DNA of 64,000 nt, taken from positions 628,252 through 692,251 of the forward strand of contig NC_067207.1 in assembly GCF_026262505.1 (NCBI RefSeq), written 5' to 3'. The stretch comes from Trichomonas vaginalis G3 (lineage: Eukaryota; Parabasalia; Trichomonadida; Trichomonadidae). The translations under genes and the position numbers were made by a program. Under the pieces are notes generated by a model. It ran no database searches, was not told the DNA's origin, and was given only the letters and a program-made list of their open reading frames with translations. Positions 32,561 to 41,333 of this stretch are shown here, piece by piece (positions within the stretch are counted from its first letter, which is position 1; each line of letters opens with the position of its first letter).

Positions 32561-32625
32561 AATAAAAATATATTTTTAGGGTAGATGGGTATATCTAACC
32601 CGATTTCTAACCTCATTTCTACCCC
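32561..32625 (-). repeat. Hairpin repeat, copy 1
   Basis: On the minus strand: GGGGTAGAAATGAGGTTAG, then AAATCGGGTTAGATATACCC, then ATCTACCCTAAAAATATATT. The core GGGT..ATACCC can fold. One of five related copies; this one and copy 2 lie between the convergent ends of two genes. Confidence 0.7.
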
Positions 32626-32690
32626 ATATGTCCTTACTGAAAAAGTACGTGTTCCATATGTCATTTTACTCAGAATTTTACTCAGAATTC

Positions 32691-32754
32691 AATAAAAATA
32701 TATTTTAGGGTAGAAGGGTATATCTACCCCGATATCTAACCTCTTTTCTACCCC
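32691..32754 (-). repeat. Hairpin repeat, copy 2
   Basis: Same unit and orientation as copy 1, with core GGGGTAGATATACCC and tail CTACCCTAAAATATATT. Copies 1 and 2 also share the word GAATTCAATAAAAATATATT at their outer edge, so about 70 bp has been duplicated. Confidence 0.7.
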
Positions 32755-32761
32755 AGTTATT

Positions 32762-33668
32762 TTATAAGCGTTTTACATGGTAAACATTGTGAATTCGTGA
32801 AATTCTAAACAATTTCGTAGCTTCTATTTCTTCTGTCAGTACATCGAATGTTTTAACAATGCCGAAGGTTTCTTTATATTTCTTCTTGACATCTGAAAGA
32901 AGGAAATCGTCAGCTGTTGGATAGTTTTTGTTCAGAAATGTCAACATGTCCATTTTATCTTCTGCTGGTTTCTCTACTTCTTTCTTTAAGTCAGCATAGT
33001 CGTTTCGCATACGTTCTATCTCTTTGACGGAGTAGTTATATTTCCTCATTGCTGCTTTACATTTTGAACATTGTGGGTTCATTTTAGCATTGTACATTGA
33101 AATCTTACCTGCTAGTATGACTAAGGCGTCAATGTTTTCTTCACTCGAACATGCGGGTTTTATTTGTTCGTTCCATACCTTACCCTACTATCTTTATCTC
33201 TTATTTCCCAACACATTTTGCAACTAACGAAACAAAGTTGTCGTAGGTCTTAAATTCTTCCAGATTTGTAAATGTCAGACATTCTTATATACCATGTCGC
33301 AATCTTTGTCCATAACTTATGGTTGCAATGAAACCAAGGAATTCATAATTTACTTTACGTATGAACTTCTTTATTTCTACTGAGTCAGTTGCTTTGACTT
33401 CTATTTCGTCGAATTCAGGAATAGTTAGTTTTTGTTGTTGGATTTCAGGCAATTTGGGTAAATGGTCAATAATGTCCTGCATTTCATAAAGATACTGTTC
33501 ATTTGTTTCATCTTTCGCACTACAGTCTAAATTACTTGTTAAAAGTTCTTGCTTTATCTTCTGGATTTTTGTTTCGAAAGTATATGAAGAAGGAATGAAG
33601 CTTTTCATCTCTACTAACATTGAAGTTGGGTTCATGACTAAAGAGTTTGGTGCTGTTGTTGCTAACAT
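32762..33668 (-). pseudogene. Maverick protein with a Cys-x2-Cys motif, frameshifted
   Basis: About 300 codons starting at ATG 33,668 (MLATTAPNSLVMNPTSMLVE). A region with YEFLGFIATISYGQRLRHG is followed by frame changes near 33,290 and 33,190-33,230. The C-terminal part has NPQCSKCKAAM, a helical stretch, and ends in HNVYHVKRL. An earlier cysteine (PACSSEEN) may complete a metal site. Leader TTTTTTTATTTTTATTGTAAGAAC. I do not recognise the family. Confidence 0.5.
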
Positions 33669-33753
33669 GTTCTTACAATAAAAATAAAAAAATATTTTTT
33701 TAAAAAAACCAACTTTATTTTTTATTTCGGGAAAACTCATGACAAATTCAAGA

Positions 33754-33822
33754 GGGTAGAAAAGAGGTTAGAAAAGAGGTTATATCTAACCTTCTACCCT
33801 AAAATATATTTTTGCCGAATTC
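33754..33822 (+). repeat. Hairpin repeat, copy 3
   Basis: GGGTAGAAAAGAGGTTAG, AAAAGAGGTTATATCTAACC, TTCTACCCTAAAATATATTT. The central AGGTTA-TATC-TAACCT folds, and the outer GGGTAGAA pairs with TTCTACCC. Opposite orientation to copies 1 and 2. Confidence 0.75.
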
Positions 33823-33912
33823 ATGAGTTTTGGTTGAAAGAATACGGTGGAGCCAAAAGTGGCTCGACCTCAAAACAAGCATTTTCTGTATAAAATTCAT
33901 GAAAATTCATGA

Positions 33913-33979
33913 GGTTAGAAAAGAGGTTAGAAAAGAGGTTATATCTAACCTTCTACCCTAAATATATTTTTGCGAATTC
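33913..33979 (+). repeat. Hairpin repeat, copy 4
   Basis: Nearly identical to copy 3 except that its first word is GAGGTTAG instead of GGGTAG. It is followed by TAAATATATTTTTGCGAATTC. Confidence 0.75.
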
Positions 33980-34031
33980 AGCAACAAAATTCAAATTGTA
34001 AACGGTTTAATAGAAAAAGTGTTATTTTTTC

Positions 34032-34226
34032 ATGTCCGAAGACTCGAAGGTGCAACACTTCCAAAATACCGACGAACTCAGAAGAGCAGCATGGCAGTAT
34101 GTTCTTGACAACTTCTTTGAGTTCTCCAGGTACACCTTGGAAAATGCTGAAGAACTCCGACACAGAGAATTTGGAGAAATTGCACTCCAATACTACCTTG
34201 ACAAACAAAGGGTAAACAAAGGGTAA
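34032..34226 (+). CDS. Small Maverick protein, 64 aa
   Basis: Intact, begins MSEDSKVQHFQNTDELRRAA, helical and charged. Leader AGTGTTATTTTTTC. It lies 40 bp before another small gene with a similar leader (AGTGACATTTTT). Function unknown. Confidence 0.55.
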   Translation: MSEDSKVQHFQNTDELRRAAWQYVLDNFFEFSRYTLENAEELRHREFGEIALQYYLDKQRVNKG

Positions 34227-34266
34227 AATAAGACTAAAAACTTAACGTTTAAAAAGTGACATTTTT

Positions 34267-34467
34267 ATGAGCTCCGAGTCACCGAGAAAACTTGGTCAGA
34301 TGTTAGCAGCTTACTTCCCTGAGGAGGATGGAAGCGTTACATACGTAAGGTTCAAAAACAACGAACCTGGAATTGCGTACCAAATTCGCAATTACATGAC
34401 CATGGAAGAGTACGAAAGGTTTCTACAAGAGAAACCAGCTCTAAACAACTCAGAAAAGAAAGAGTAA
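34267..34467 (+). CDS. Small Maverick protein, 66 aa
   Basis: Intact, begins MSSESPRKLGQMLAAYFPEE, with a compact beta-hairpin-like segment (GSVTYVRFKNNEPGIAYQI) and a helical end. Leader AAAAAGTGACATTTTT. Converges with the following minus-strand gene, 28 bp apart. Function unknown. Confidence 0.55.
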   Translation: MSSESPRKLGQMLAAYFPEEDGSVTYVRFKNNEPGIAYQIRNYMTMEEYERFLQEKPALNNSEKKE

Positions 34468-34495
34468 AAAGTTTAACTCGTAATTGTTTATTTTT

Positions 34496-35118
34496 TTACT
34501 TGTATGGGCAAGCTGCAAGAATGAAGTCGACTATCTCAGTCTTTGTCTTGACCAGTTGGACTGCTCTTGCGAGTACGTCTGTTTTGCGGTCTCCAGCTGG
34601 TGTCTGACCTTCGTAATTGCGCATGTTCTTGAGAGCTCCAACTGTAAATGGTTGTAGGATGAAGAGTCTCTCAGACTGCTTGAGGTAGTCTTCACGGTCA
34701 CGAACCGAATCTGTGGTACGAGTCGAATCGGTCGATTTGAGGGAAGAGATGAAAGCCTGTCTTCTTCCATAGGGGCTGTGGCATACTCTTTGCGTAAACG
34801 GTTCAGACCTTCTTCGAACTCTTGGTCTCTCTTCGATTGGATTGAATTGGAATTGGGGTGGAGGGTTTGACATGAACATCCAAGGGTTAGGGAAGTAAGG
34901 CATGGGTTGAGGAGGGTAGTTTGGAAAGCCTTGTGGTGGGTAGTTTGGAAAGCCTTGTGGTGGGTAGTAACCTTGAGGTGGAAATTGGTAGTAATTCGGA
35001 GGTCCTTGTTGGAACTGAGGTTGCTGTGGGAGCCTTGTGGAGGTGGAACCTGTTGTGGTGCTGGAGCATGCTGTTCTTCTGGCTGTGGAACGGGTTCAGT
35101 AGGTGGGACGTCGGACAT
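34496..35118 (-). pseudogene. Pro/Gln/Tyr-rich Maverick protein, frameshifted
   Basis: Starts MSDVPPTEPVPQPEEQ at 35,118. Near 35,030 the coding frame shifts into repeats of YPPQGFPN / PPQGFPNYPP, then MPYFPNPWMFMSNPPPQ and a basic then helical C-terminus ending ILAACPYK. About 207 residues in all. Such Pro-Gln-Tyr tails are typical of virion-associated or phase-separating proteins, but the role is unknown. It diverges from the gene at 35,512 across the iteron array. Confidence 0.5.
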
Positions 35119-35146
35119 TCGTTTGTGTCTTAACCGTCTTTGTTCT

Positions 35147-35505
35147 GAAACAATATAATATTGTCTTGAAAAAGTACAACATTGTCTTGAAAAAGTACAA
35201 TATTGTCTTGAAAAAGTACAACATTGTCTTGAAAAAGTACAACATTGTCTTGAAAAAGTACAACATTGTCTTGAAAAAGTACAACATTGTTCTGAAAAAG
35301 TACAACATTGTTCTGAAAAAGTTCAAGACTTGTTCTGAAAAAGTACAGCTGTACTCAAATTTGAGAGACATTGTACTGAATTTATACAACATTGTTCTGA
35401 AAAAGTACAACATTGTCTTGAAAAAGTACAACATTGTCTTGAAAAAGTACAACATTGTCTTGAAAAAGTACAACATTGTCTTGAAAAAGTACAATATTGT
35501 ACTGA
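35147..35505. repeat. 21-bp iteron array with perfect palindromes
   Basis: About 15 tandem units of 21 bp, consensus AAGTACAACATTGTCTTGAA plus one A. Each unit contains the imperfect dyad AGTACAA-CA-TTGTCTT. The array is interrupted in its middle by two overlapping perfect palindromes, AGTACAGCTGTACT (35,342-35,355) and CTCAAATTTGAG (35,354-35,365). It ends with the perfect 16-bp palindrome AGTACAATATTGTACT (35,488-35,503), nine bases before an ATG. Because 21 is a multiple of three, both strands are open through it, but these frames are not genes. It lies between divergent genes near the element centre, so a replication origin or regulator array is likely. Confidence 0.85.
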
Positions 35506-35511
35506 CTCAGT

Positions 35512-35874
35512 ATGGAGCTTGACCCCTTAGACGAAGCAATTTATCTAATTGAGGTAAATGAAACCGTGAAGGAATATCTCAGCAAGTGCAAACCAAGCAA
35601 GTCCATTGGCTTCTGGTTGTCCAAGAATAGTGTCTTAAAGTTGGAAATTGAAACAGGTGTTGCAATTCAAGTTCCAGAAGGCACTGCATTCGATGATATT
35701 AAGGATGTGAAGAAAGAAGCCCTCTTGAAGTTCTTCATGAAACGTCCTTGGATACTACTTCCATATCGTGAGAGCCCAATTCCACGAATTACACAAATTC
35801 TCAGAGCACTACTTCACTACTCTGGACAGCCGTTCTTCATAACCTCAGAAGGCGACATCCAACCAATTCAGTAA
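35512..35874 (+). CDS. Maverick protein of unknown function, 120 aa
   Basis: Intact, begins MELDPLDEAIYLIEVNETVK and is compact alpha/beta in look, with a hydrophobic C-terminal half (FFMKRPWILLPYRESPIPRI). Its start lies nine bases after the last palindrome of the iteron array, so a protein bound there would control it. It could be the array-binding protein itself; there is no recognised DNA-binding motif. Confidence 0.6.
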   Translation: MELDPLDEAIYLIEVNETVKEYLSKCKPSKSIGFWLSKNSVLKLEIETGVAIQVPEGTAFDDIKDVKKEALLKFFMKRPWILLPYRESPIPRITQILRALLHYSGQPFFITSEGDIQPIQ

Positions 35875-35901
35875 ACATCTCATTTTAACTTCACTTTTTT
35901 T

Positions 35902-36186
35902 ATGTTTTTACTCACACTCGTACTCAACAGGTTTGTGTACAACTATTTCAACTGTGAACCTTGTATTGACCGGTCTTCCTGCAAATGCAAGTTCGGTCAA
36001 TACACAATTTATGGTGGCAAGAAAGACAGTGGGGAATGTTATTCTGACATCTGTTGTTGCGCTCGAGAGAGAATTGAAATTCCAGACCCAACTCCAACAA
36101 GAACTCTCAAGTTGCCGAAGACTCATGTGAAGAAGAAGCCTTCTGGTAAGTTTCTTATAGCCATCTATATGGCACGCTTTGAGTAA
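35902..36186 (+). CDS. Small Cys-rich Maverick protein, frame uncertain
   Basis: Starts after the leader AACTTCACTTTTTT. The frame contains eight cysteines (NCEPCIDRSSCKCKFGQY, then CYSDICCCARE) followed by PDPTPTRTLKLPKTHVKKK and a hydrophobic end. A second plus-strand frame (35,933-36,130) and a minus-strand frame also stay open here, so the correct protein is not certain; a frameshift may join the plus-strand frames. Confidence 0.35.
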   Translation: MFLLTLVLNRFVYNYFNCEPCIDRSSCKCKFGQYTIYGGKKDSGECYSDICCCARERIEIPDPTPTRTLKLPKTHVKKKPSGKFLIAIYMARFE

Positions 36187-36209
36187 AAACATTTTTTTTT
36201 CTTTTTTGA

Positions 36210-36796
36210 ATGAAGCAAGTTAAATTCGTCCCACACCAATCTCAATGGACCGATGAAGAGTTTCAAGCTATGGTTGAAGGTGTTGAGAACGACATAGACG
36301 GCGAACTTGAAGGAGCTCAAACCACAATTGCAACCAAAATTGCACAAGTCAAGAAGAACAGATAGCTCCACTTAAAGCTACCAAAGCTACTCTTGACCTC
36401 ATGGATAGTTACCGTTTAGAAGTAAAGAGTGGAATAAGACAATTAAAATTAAAACTTCTAAACTACGAAGCTATACTCCAAAAGTTAGCAGAAATGAGAA
36501 GACTTTACCAGAGCTACTTACATGTAAGGGACTTACCTTCAAGCAGTCCGACCAAAGATGAATTTTCTGACATTGTCCCAATTTTGTCCGAAAGTCAGCT
36601 CAGATGTTTCGAACTGCTCCCAACATATCCAGAATATGAACGTTTGCCTGAACTCTTCCGCAATCTCAAAAAACGTTTTTTGGTTCTCATGTTCGAAACT
36701 TTTATCGGAAGAGACAACAAACGTTCAGAAGAAGAACAAGATATTATTTTAAACTTGTTGTATGACTTAACCGTCATAACAAGCTTTTTGAAGTAA
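36210..36796 (+). pseudogene. Coiled-coil Maverick protein, one frameshift
   Basis: Starts MKQVKFVPHQSQWTDEEFQA and reads 51 codons. It breaks at 36,360 and resumes as IAPLKATKATLDLMDSYRLE. The remainder is helical, with a coiled coil (SGIRQLKLKLLNYEAILQKL) and a C-terminal helical bundle ending TVITSFLK. About 195 residues. Function unknown. Confidence 0.5.
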
Positions 36797-36828
36797 AACC
36801 GTCATTCTCAAACCACTTCATTTTTTCG

Positions 36829-36990
36829 ATGTCCGAACAAGCACCGAAGCCGAACACAATGGCAGATGTCCTTTCAATGTTGCCAGACAAGCGCCCAGTT
36901 CAAATTCAAATTTTGAATTTGAAAGCTCATCTGACAAACACCGTTAAGACTCTCCAAAGTAGTCTTATGGAAGAGATGAAGCTAAAGTGA
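36829..36990 (+). CDS. Small helical Maverick protein, 53 aa
   Basis: ATG after the leader CACTTCATTTTTTCG. The protein runs MSEQAPKPNTMADVLSMLPD and then a long amphipathic helix. It sits 7 bp before the endonuclease gene. Intact but short, so moderate confidence. Confidence 0.45.
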   Translation: MSEQAPKPNTMADVLSMLPDKRPVQIQILNLKAHLTNTVKTLQSSLMEEMKLK

Positions 36991-36997
36991 TGTCCTC

Positions 36998-37513
36998 ATG
37001 AACCAAGCTTCCAATGAGAAATCCTGAATGATTTGACGGAAACCTTGCGCATTTACGAGAGAGAGAACCGAGACCTTGCCAGACTCATCTACCGTTTCTT
37101 CGAAGAGATAGACGCCATCTGGAAGGTACTCGGAAAGGACAGAACCTCCAACACCGTAATTCGTGAACACAGAATTGAAGAAGGAATTGTCGAGGAAGAA
37201 GAGGAAGAAGAGGAAGAAGAGGAAGAAGAGAAACACGAAGAAGAGGAAGTTTGGGCAACCCTTGTTGCCGATGACGCTTACGAAATTTCCCAACCCTACC
37301 CATACCAAATCCGCAACAAGGAGACAGGCAAGGTTCTTACCCCAGTCCTCAACAACTTGGGACACTTGAACCTTAACCTTCGGAATCGCGGTTCAATCTC
37401 CATGGGCAAGCTTGTCGCAATCAATGGGTTCCAAATCCAACAAGAAGACGAAGGTCAGACACATTGACGGTGACAAGCTCAACAACCGTAAGGAGAACCT
37501 CGAGTGGTTCTAA
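36998..37513 (+). pseudogene. HNH endonuclease with NUMOD4 domain, frameshifted
   Basis: The C-terminal third has the NUMOD4/HNH layout of homing-type endonucleases: YEISQPYPYQIRNKETGKVL, then GHLNLNLRNRGS, then LVA, WVPNP in a second frame, and finally VRHIDGDKLNNRKENLEWF in a third. The last piece is the classic 'HIDGdk.Nn...NLEW' motif and ends at TAA 37,511-37,513. The N-terminus is a charged helix (EIDAIWKVLGKDR) plus a poly-Glu run. Frame changes are needed near 37,025, 37,417 and 37,435. Such enzymes spread genes by cutting DNA; inside a transposon it may be a passenger. Confidence 0.75.
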
Positions 37514-37579
37514 GAGTAAAAAAATTTTATTTTAGGGGGAAACCCCAAGTAAATTTAGGTGTTTATTTAGTTAAGTAGG

Positions 37580-37872
37580 TTAAATTAAGGGTAATTTGGA
37601 CAAGTAGTTCCTGACCCTGAATTGGACTCTTTCGTCATCCCAGTTGCGTAGGAGGTCGTCCCAGAGGAGTTGGTAGAATTGCCAATCCAAGGACGATTTG
37701 TCCTCCCAGGCATTGAGGATGTACTGCTCGTAGAGTTCATGACCTCTGCCTTGCACCAGACACCCTCTCCCTTGGAACGTAAGGCTTCTTCGAAGTGCTC
37801 GAATGCGATTGGCTGCGACCATCTGAAATGACACTTTTTGTCCGTTTGGTCAATGTTCGTGTCTCGTGCCAT
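37580..37872 (-). pseudogene. Small Maverick protein, one frameshift
   Basis: Starts MARDTNIDQTDKKCHFRWSQ at 37,872, shifts frame near 37,745 and continues as LYEQYILNAWEDKSSLDWQF to LSKLPLI. About 97 residues, rich in Trp in its second half. Function unknown. It lacks the usual T-rich leader, so the start is tentative. Confidence 0.4.
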
Positions 37873-37959
37873 AGTCGACGAAAATACAACAAACAGGTTA
37901 TATATGAGTTTGAGACCAAGAATGGTGTAACTCGACCTGTCCGATTCAAATTCGAATAA
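37828..37959 (+). CDS. Possible 43-aa plus-strand gene, or the end of a lost gene
   Basis: ATG 37,828 to TAA 37,957-37,959 encodes MTLFVRLVNVRVSCHSRRKY and ends ETKNGVTRPVRFKFE, a natural-looking beta sequence. It overlaps antisense the start of the minus-strand gene at 37,580-37,872, so only one of the two can have its full extent. It has no T-rich leader. Confidence 0.25.
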   Translation: MTLFVRLVNVRVSCHSRRKYNKQVIYEFETKNGVTRPVRFKFE

Positions 37960-37966
37960 AAATTTT

Positions 37967-40108
37967 TTATTTCATGCAATGTTTTATTTCTGTGCCGTCT
38001 TCAAGTATGCCCCAGTACTTACGCTTGGAGAGGACATGAACTTCGGTGAAAATTTTGTCCAATTTGAATTGACCCATCTTTTCACCGACCACCCATTTCA
38101 ATGAGTTTGTTATAGCCTTCTTCGTTCGTCATGAGTGCGTCAATGTTCTCATAGTAAACCTTCACTTTGGATTTGACTTCGGAGAAGAATTTGTTGTAGT
38201 TGTCAAGGACTGCCTTTGCGAACTGAGGGTAAGACCAATGTTCGACAATAGGTTTTACTGTGGTTACTAAGCCACTTTGACCTTGAGTGAATTCGTACTT
38301 CAAAACAAAAGGAGAAAACCTTTCAACAAAGTTGTCGACCTTCTCATAATGTTTACTCTTCATCTCTTGAGGTTTCTTAATGGAATATCCCCATGTCGAA
38401 TTCATAAGCAATTTGAGTGTCATTGCAAGTTTGGGGTTTGAAGCTTTCCTAATATCATACAGTTGTTGTATGACTTTTCCAACTGTATAGTTCCTTCCTG
38501 GGAACTCATCTTCGTTTGGAATTCCAGTCGGGATATATTGGACGAACCTCATGTACGCAGCGTTAAGGTCGACATAGTATATCTTTTCATCTGAGTCGAA
38601 CTTGTCGCAACCAATGGGTCCAGTTCGTGGAAATTCAAGTGAGTCTCTTATCTTCTGAGAAACTTCGCCTGCTATCTCATAAACATCGTCGAAGCAACCT
38701 GTTTCATATAAAACCTTCTGACCTAACTCAGATGCTCTCCAATACAATTTGACGTCAATTGGATGTCTCAATGGAAGTTTGTTTATAGCATCTTGAAGTT
38801 CTTGCAACCTCATTGGAAGTTCTTCTGGTTCAGGTTGGTATCCGAACAATCCAACTCCTTTTGGAACTGTACTTCTTTTGTGCTATAACTTTGTCTGGAA
38901 CAACTTTTGGTCTTGCTAACAATGAAAAGTTTGTTTCGTCTTTTGGTACAAAAGTTTCTGTCAGCTTGTCATCTGGAATTGGTTCCAACAAACCTTTCTC
39001 GAAAAGAATGTTTACAGCTCTGACAATGTTGCACTTGCCTTTTCCGAACAATGGGTTTGTAAGACTTTCGTTCAACATGAAGTGGTTGTGGACAATTACA
39101 ATCTTCAACCATGGTAAGTCTTTGTCAACAACATAGTCGTCATGTGAAGAACCTTTAGCTGTAGGTATGTTGACTCGGATATTGACATTTGCCAACGGTG
39201 CAATTTTTGCCAATTGACCTCTGAGAATGTACCTTGTCTTCACACATGACTCAAGATACTTCATCTTCTCATCTGTAACAAGACCAGAGTTCCTGAGACA
39301 TGTAAGAATACAAGGTTCATTGACAATTGTTTCAATTGAATTGTAAATTCCATACCTTGTCAAGTCAATGTCAGACTTATTTATGAACGGGAAGTATCCA
39401 GCATGTTGTCTGACTGCTTGAGGGTTAGGTTGGTACCATTCGAACTTACACTTGCAATTCCTTCAATTGCATTCAAAATGTCTGAGTCGGAGTCAACCAT
39501 TTGTTCTCTCTTTGTAGTCTTGAAAGCGTCAAGAAGCATTGCAGCTGTTGTGACATTGCCATGTGCATAGTAAATGTGACCATCCAAATCTGTTATGGTA
39601 TCTGAGATTGTATCCTTTCTTATTTCCGTCTTGAATTGCAGCAAGTACTCCCATGAAGCCTTCTTTGTTCTTTCCTTCGTCAAAGTTTACTGTAAAGGTT
39701 CGACCAGATGTAATTTGACTTCTAACTTCACGATACTTTCATATGCATATCTTGTTCTTTCCATGGGAGCATGTGCGTCTTCACCTTTTCCTTTTTTCCT
39801 TCTCAAAGGATGCAATTGTTCGTCATGTTTCCAGTAGAATCTGGCAAAGCCGTCGTGTCCTTCAACTTGAGGTTCACTAACATCGAAAGGCATGTCCATA
39901 AGACGTTCTTCTTCTAACCTCTCTAGTCTGTTTGGATAATTTGCGCGTGCTGTTTCCAAGTCCATTTCATAGCGAAGACCAGACAATTTGTCATAGACTT
40001 TTATGGGTCTTCCCTTCCTATATTTAAACTTCTTTGAAACTTTCCAACCATATCTTTCTAACTCTGCTTTTATTCTAGCAGACTTCTATCCATTCTATAT
40101 GGGGGCAT
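37967..40108 (-). pseudogene. Protein-primed family B DNA polymerase, frameshifted
   Basis: About 714 codons, short for a Polinton polymerase. Motif A is YYVDLNAAYMRF (DxxSLYP-like), motif B is KLLMNSTWGYSIKKP (KxxxNSxYG), motif C is KVYYENIDALMT in place of YxDTDS, and the end is EVHVLSKRKYWGIL. Motif spacing fits the protein-primed subgroup. Frame changes occur near 38,095, 38,840, 39,375, 39,690 and 40,070. The start, MPPYRMDRS at 40,108, follows a leader of A6-TATTTTTTTATTTTTAT-AAA, nearly the same as that of the helicase gene. It would copy the element from a terminal protein at its ends. Confidence 0.85.
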
Positions 40109-40138
40109 TTTTATAAAAATAAAAAAATATTTTTTTCT

Positions 40139-40721
40139 TTACTTTACATAACCGCCTGCTGCCATAAGTCTTTGACGCCAACCCATACCAGCTAATGAAG
40201 GTTGACTTGGTTTAGTTTGGAAACTAACTTTGGTTTTGGTTTATCTTCAGTTTTTGGTTTCTTCTTCTATCGGTTTTTCGTCACTTTTCGGTTCCTCTGA
40301 CTTTACTCACTTGCAGGTATGGTTGTGTCGTCAACATCTTCATAAATATCATATGCCATTTAGTTTTTGTTTTCCTTTCAACTTTTTGTGTTTGTTTGTA
40401 AAGTTTAGAATATTTCGACTCTAAGTCAATGAGATGTTCTATAATGAACTGTTGGTCAGTGAAGTAAACTTTTCCATCTGTTGTCTCGAAAGCTCCTTCA
40501 GACTTCAATATTTTATTTGTGAGAGTCTGTTTCTTTTTTGAGATACTAGCCGTTCCATTTCTATGAAAAGTGACTTTGTAGTTAGGGTTTGTATTTCCAG
40601 ACCTGGCACTTTCTATTATTGAATTTTTCTCTTCATCTGTAAGTTCTTTGACAGGTTTTGACAATGGTTCTGAACTTTTTGTTTGTGGTGTCAAATCTAC
40701 CGTTTCAACTTCTTCGGTCAT
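40139..40721 (-). pseudogene. Maverick protein of unknown function, frameshifted
   Basis: Starts MTEEVETVDLTPQTKSSEPL at 40,721, charged with a central YKVTFHRNGTASISKKKQTL segment. It breaks near 40,300 and ends in another frame as LAGMGWRQRLMAAGGYVK at 40,139. The stop lies 30 bp before the polymerase start. Its leader TTTTTTACTGAGATGAA-ATG is identical to that of the neighbouring 51-residue gene. Confidence 0.5.
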
Positions 40722-40740
40722 TTCATCTCAGTAAAAAATT

Positions 40741-40896
40741 TTAGTTTGGTTTGTTTTCAACTGGTTGTTTAGGTTTTTTAAGTCGGTCTAAAACTTCTTG
40801 AGGTATAGGAAGAACTTGACAAACACGTGGTTGTGTAACTGCTGGAAGTCGACAAATCCATCTTGAACCCATTTGTCTCAATGCTGTATTGTTCAT
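40741..40896 (-). CDS. Small Maverick protein, 51 aa
   Basis: Intact: MNNTALRQMGSRWICRLPAV, then PIPQEVLDRLKKPKQPVENK. Basic with a Pro-rich tail. Leader TTTTTTACTGAGATGAA-ATG lies directly after the stop of the previous gene and is repeated exactly before the next one, so these spacers of about 19 bp must be complete promoters. Function unknown. Confidence 0.5.
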   Translation of the reverse strand: MNNTALRQMGSRWICRLPAVTQPRVCQVLPIPQEVLDRLKKPKQPVENKPN

Positions 40897-40915
40897 TTCA
40901 TCTCAGTAAAAAACT

Positions 40916-41317
40916 TTACATTCCCCACGTTTGAGGCGGTTGAGGTTGGTTATTGTTTACCCATTGTTGTGCATGGTTATATCTCTTGTTAAAGAATCTT
41001 TCACCTTGGTCCATGTAGTGTCCTGCTTGGTTATAGTAGTCATTTGCTTTGTTTATAGTAGTTTCCTGCTTGTCTTCCTACATTGTCCATCCATCCTTGA
41101 ACTTTTCCTCTTGTTTCAGGATTTGGAATAAGATTTGCTGCATCTCGTGCTACATCCAACCTTTCTGTACAGTTTGTATAATAGGTTGTGCTTTCTCTTT
41201 AAGTATACCTAATGTACTCAAAATCTTCCTTCCAACTCCAAATACACCTCTAGCTATTGTTCCAACTGCGGGCAAAAATCTGGATGCAACTCCTGCTAAT
41301 GCGCCAAATAAACCCAT
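40916..41317 (-). pseudogene. Amphipathic/hydrophobic N-terminus protein, possible membrane-active virion protein
   Basis: About 133 residues. It begins MGLFGALAGVASRFLPAVGT and continues with Gly-rich hydrophobic helices, then a helical linker (PIIQTVQKGW) and an Asn/Gln/Tyr-rich end (QPQPPQTWGM). Frame changes are needed near 41,155 and 41,055. Several double-stranded DNA viruses carry small virion proteins with such an amphipathic N-terminal helix that disturbs membranes (adenovirus protein VI is the best-known case); the resemblance is compositional only. It diverges from the integrase gene across 16 bp. Confidence 0.5.
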
Positions 41318-41333
41318 TTCTTATAGGGTAAAA
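41318..41333. promoter_or_regulatory. 16-bp divergent promoter
   Basis: TTCTTATAGGGTAAAA is all that separates the two start codons of divergent genes (amphipathic protein and integrase). If both are expressed, the shared promoter is this small or extends into coding DNA. Confidence 0.5.

Larger units (their letters stand above)
33669..34031. promoter_or_regulatory. Divergent intergenic region with hairpin repeats
   Basis: Separates divergent genes and contains hairpin repeat copies 3 and 4 in direct orientation about 90 bp apart. They are joined by a segment with GGTGGAGCCAAAAGTGGCTC, which itself contains the inverted repeat GAGCC..GGCTC. No coding frame. Confidence 0.5.

Noticed and set aside
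35096..35522. Long open frames on both strands with FFKTMLY / YNIVLKK repeats
   Set aside because: They are caused by the 21-bp tandem array, whose period is a multiple of three; no leader and no natural protein composition.
36982..37365. Minus-strand frame rich in Phe/Leu
   Set aside because: Antisense of the poly-Glu segment of the HNH endonuclease gene.
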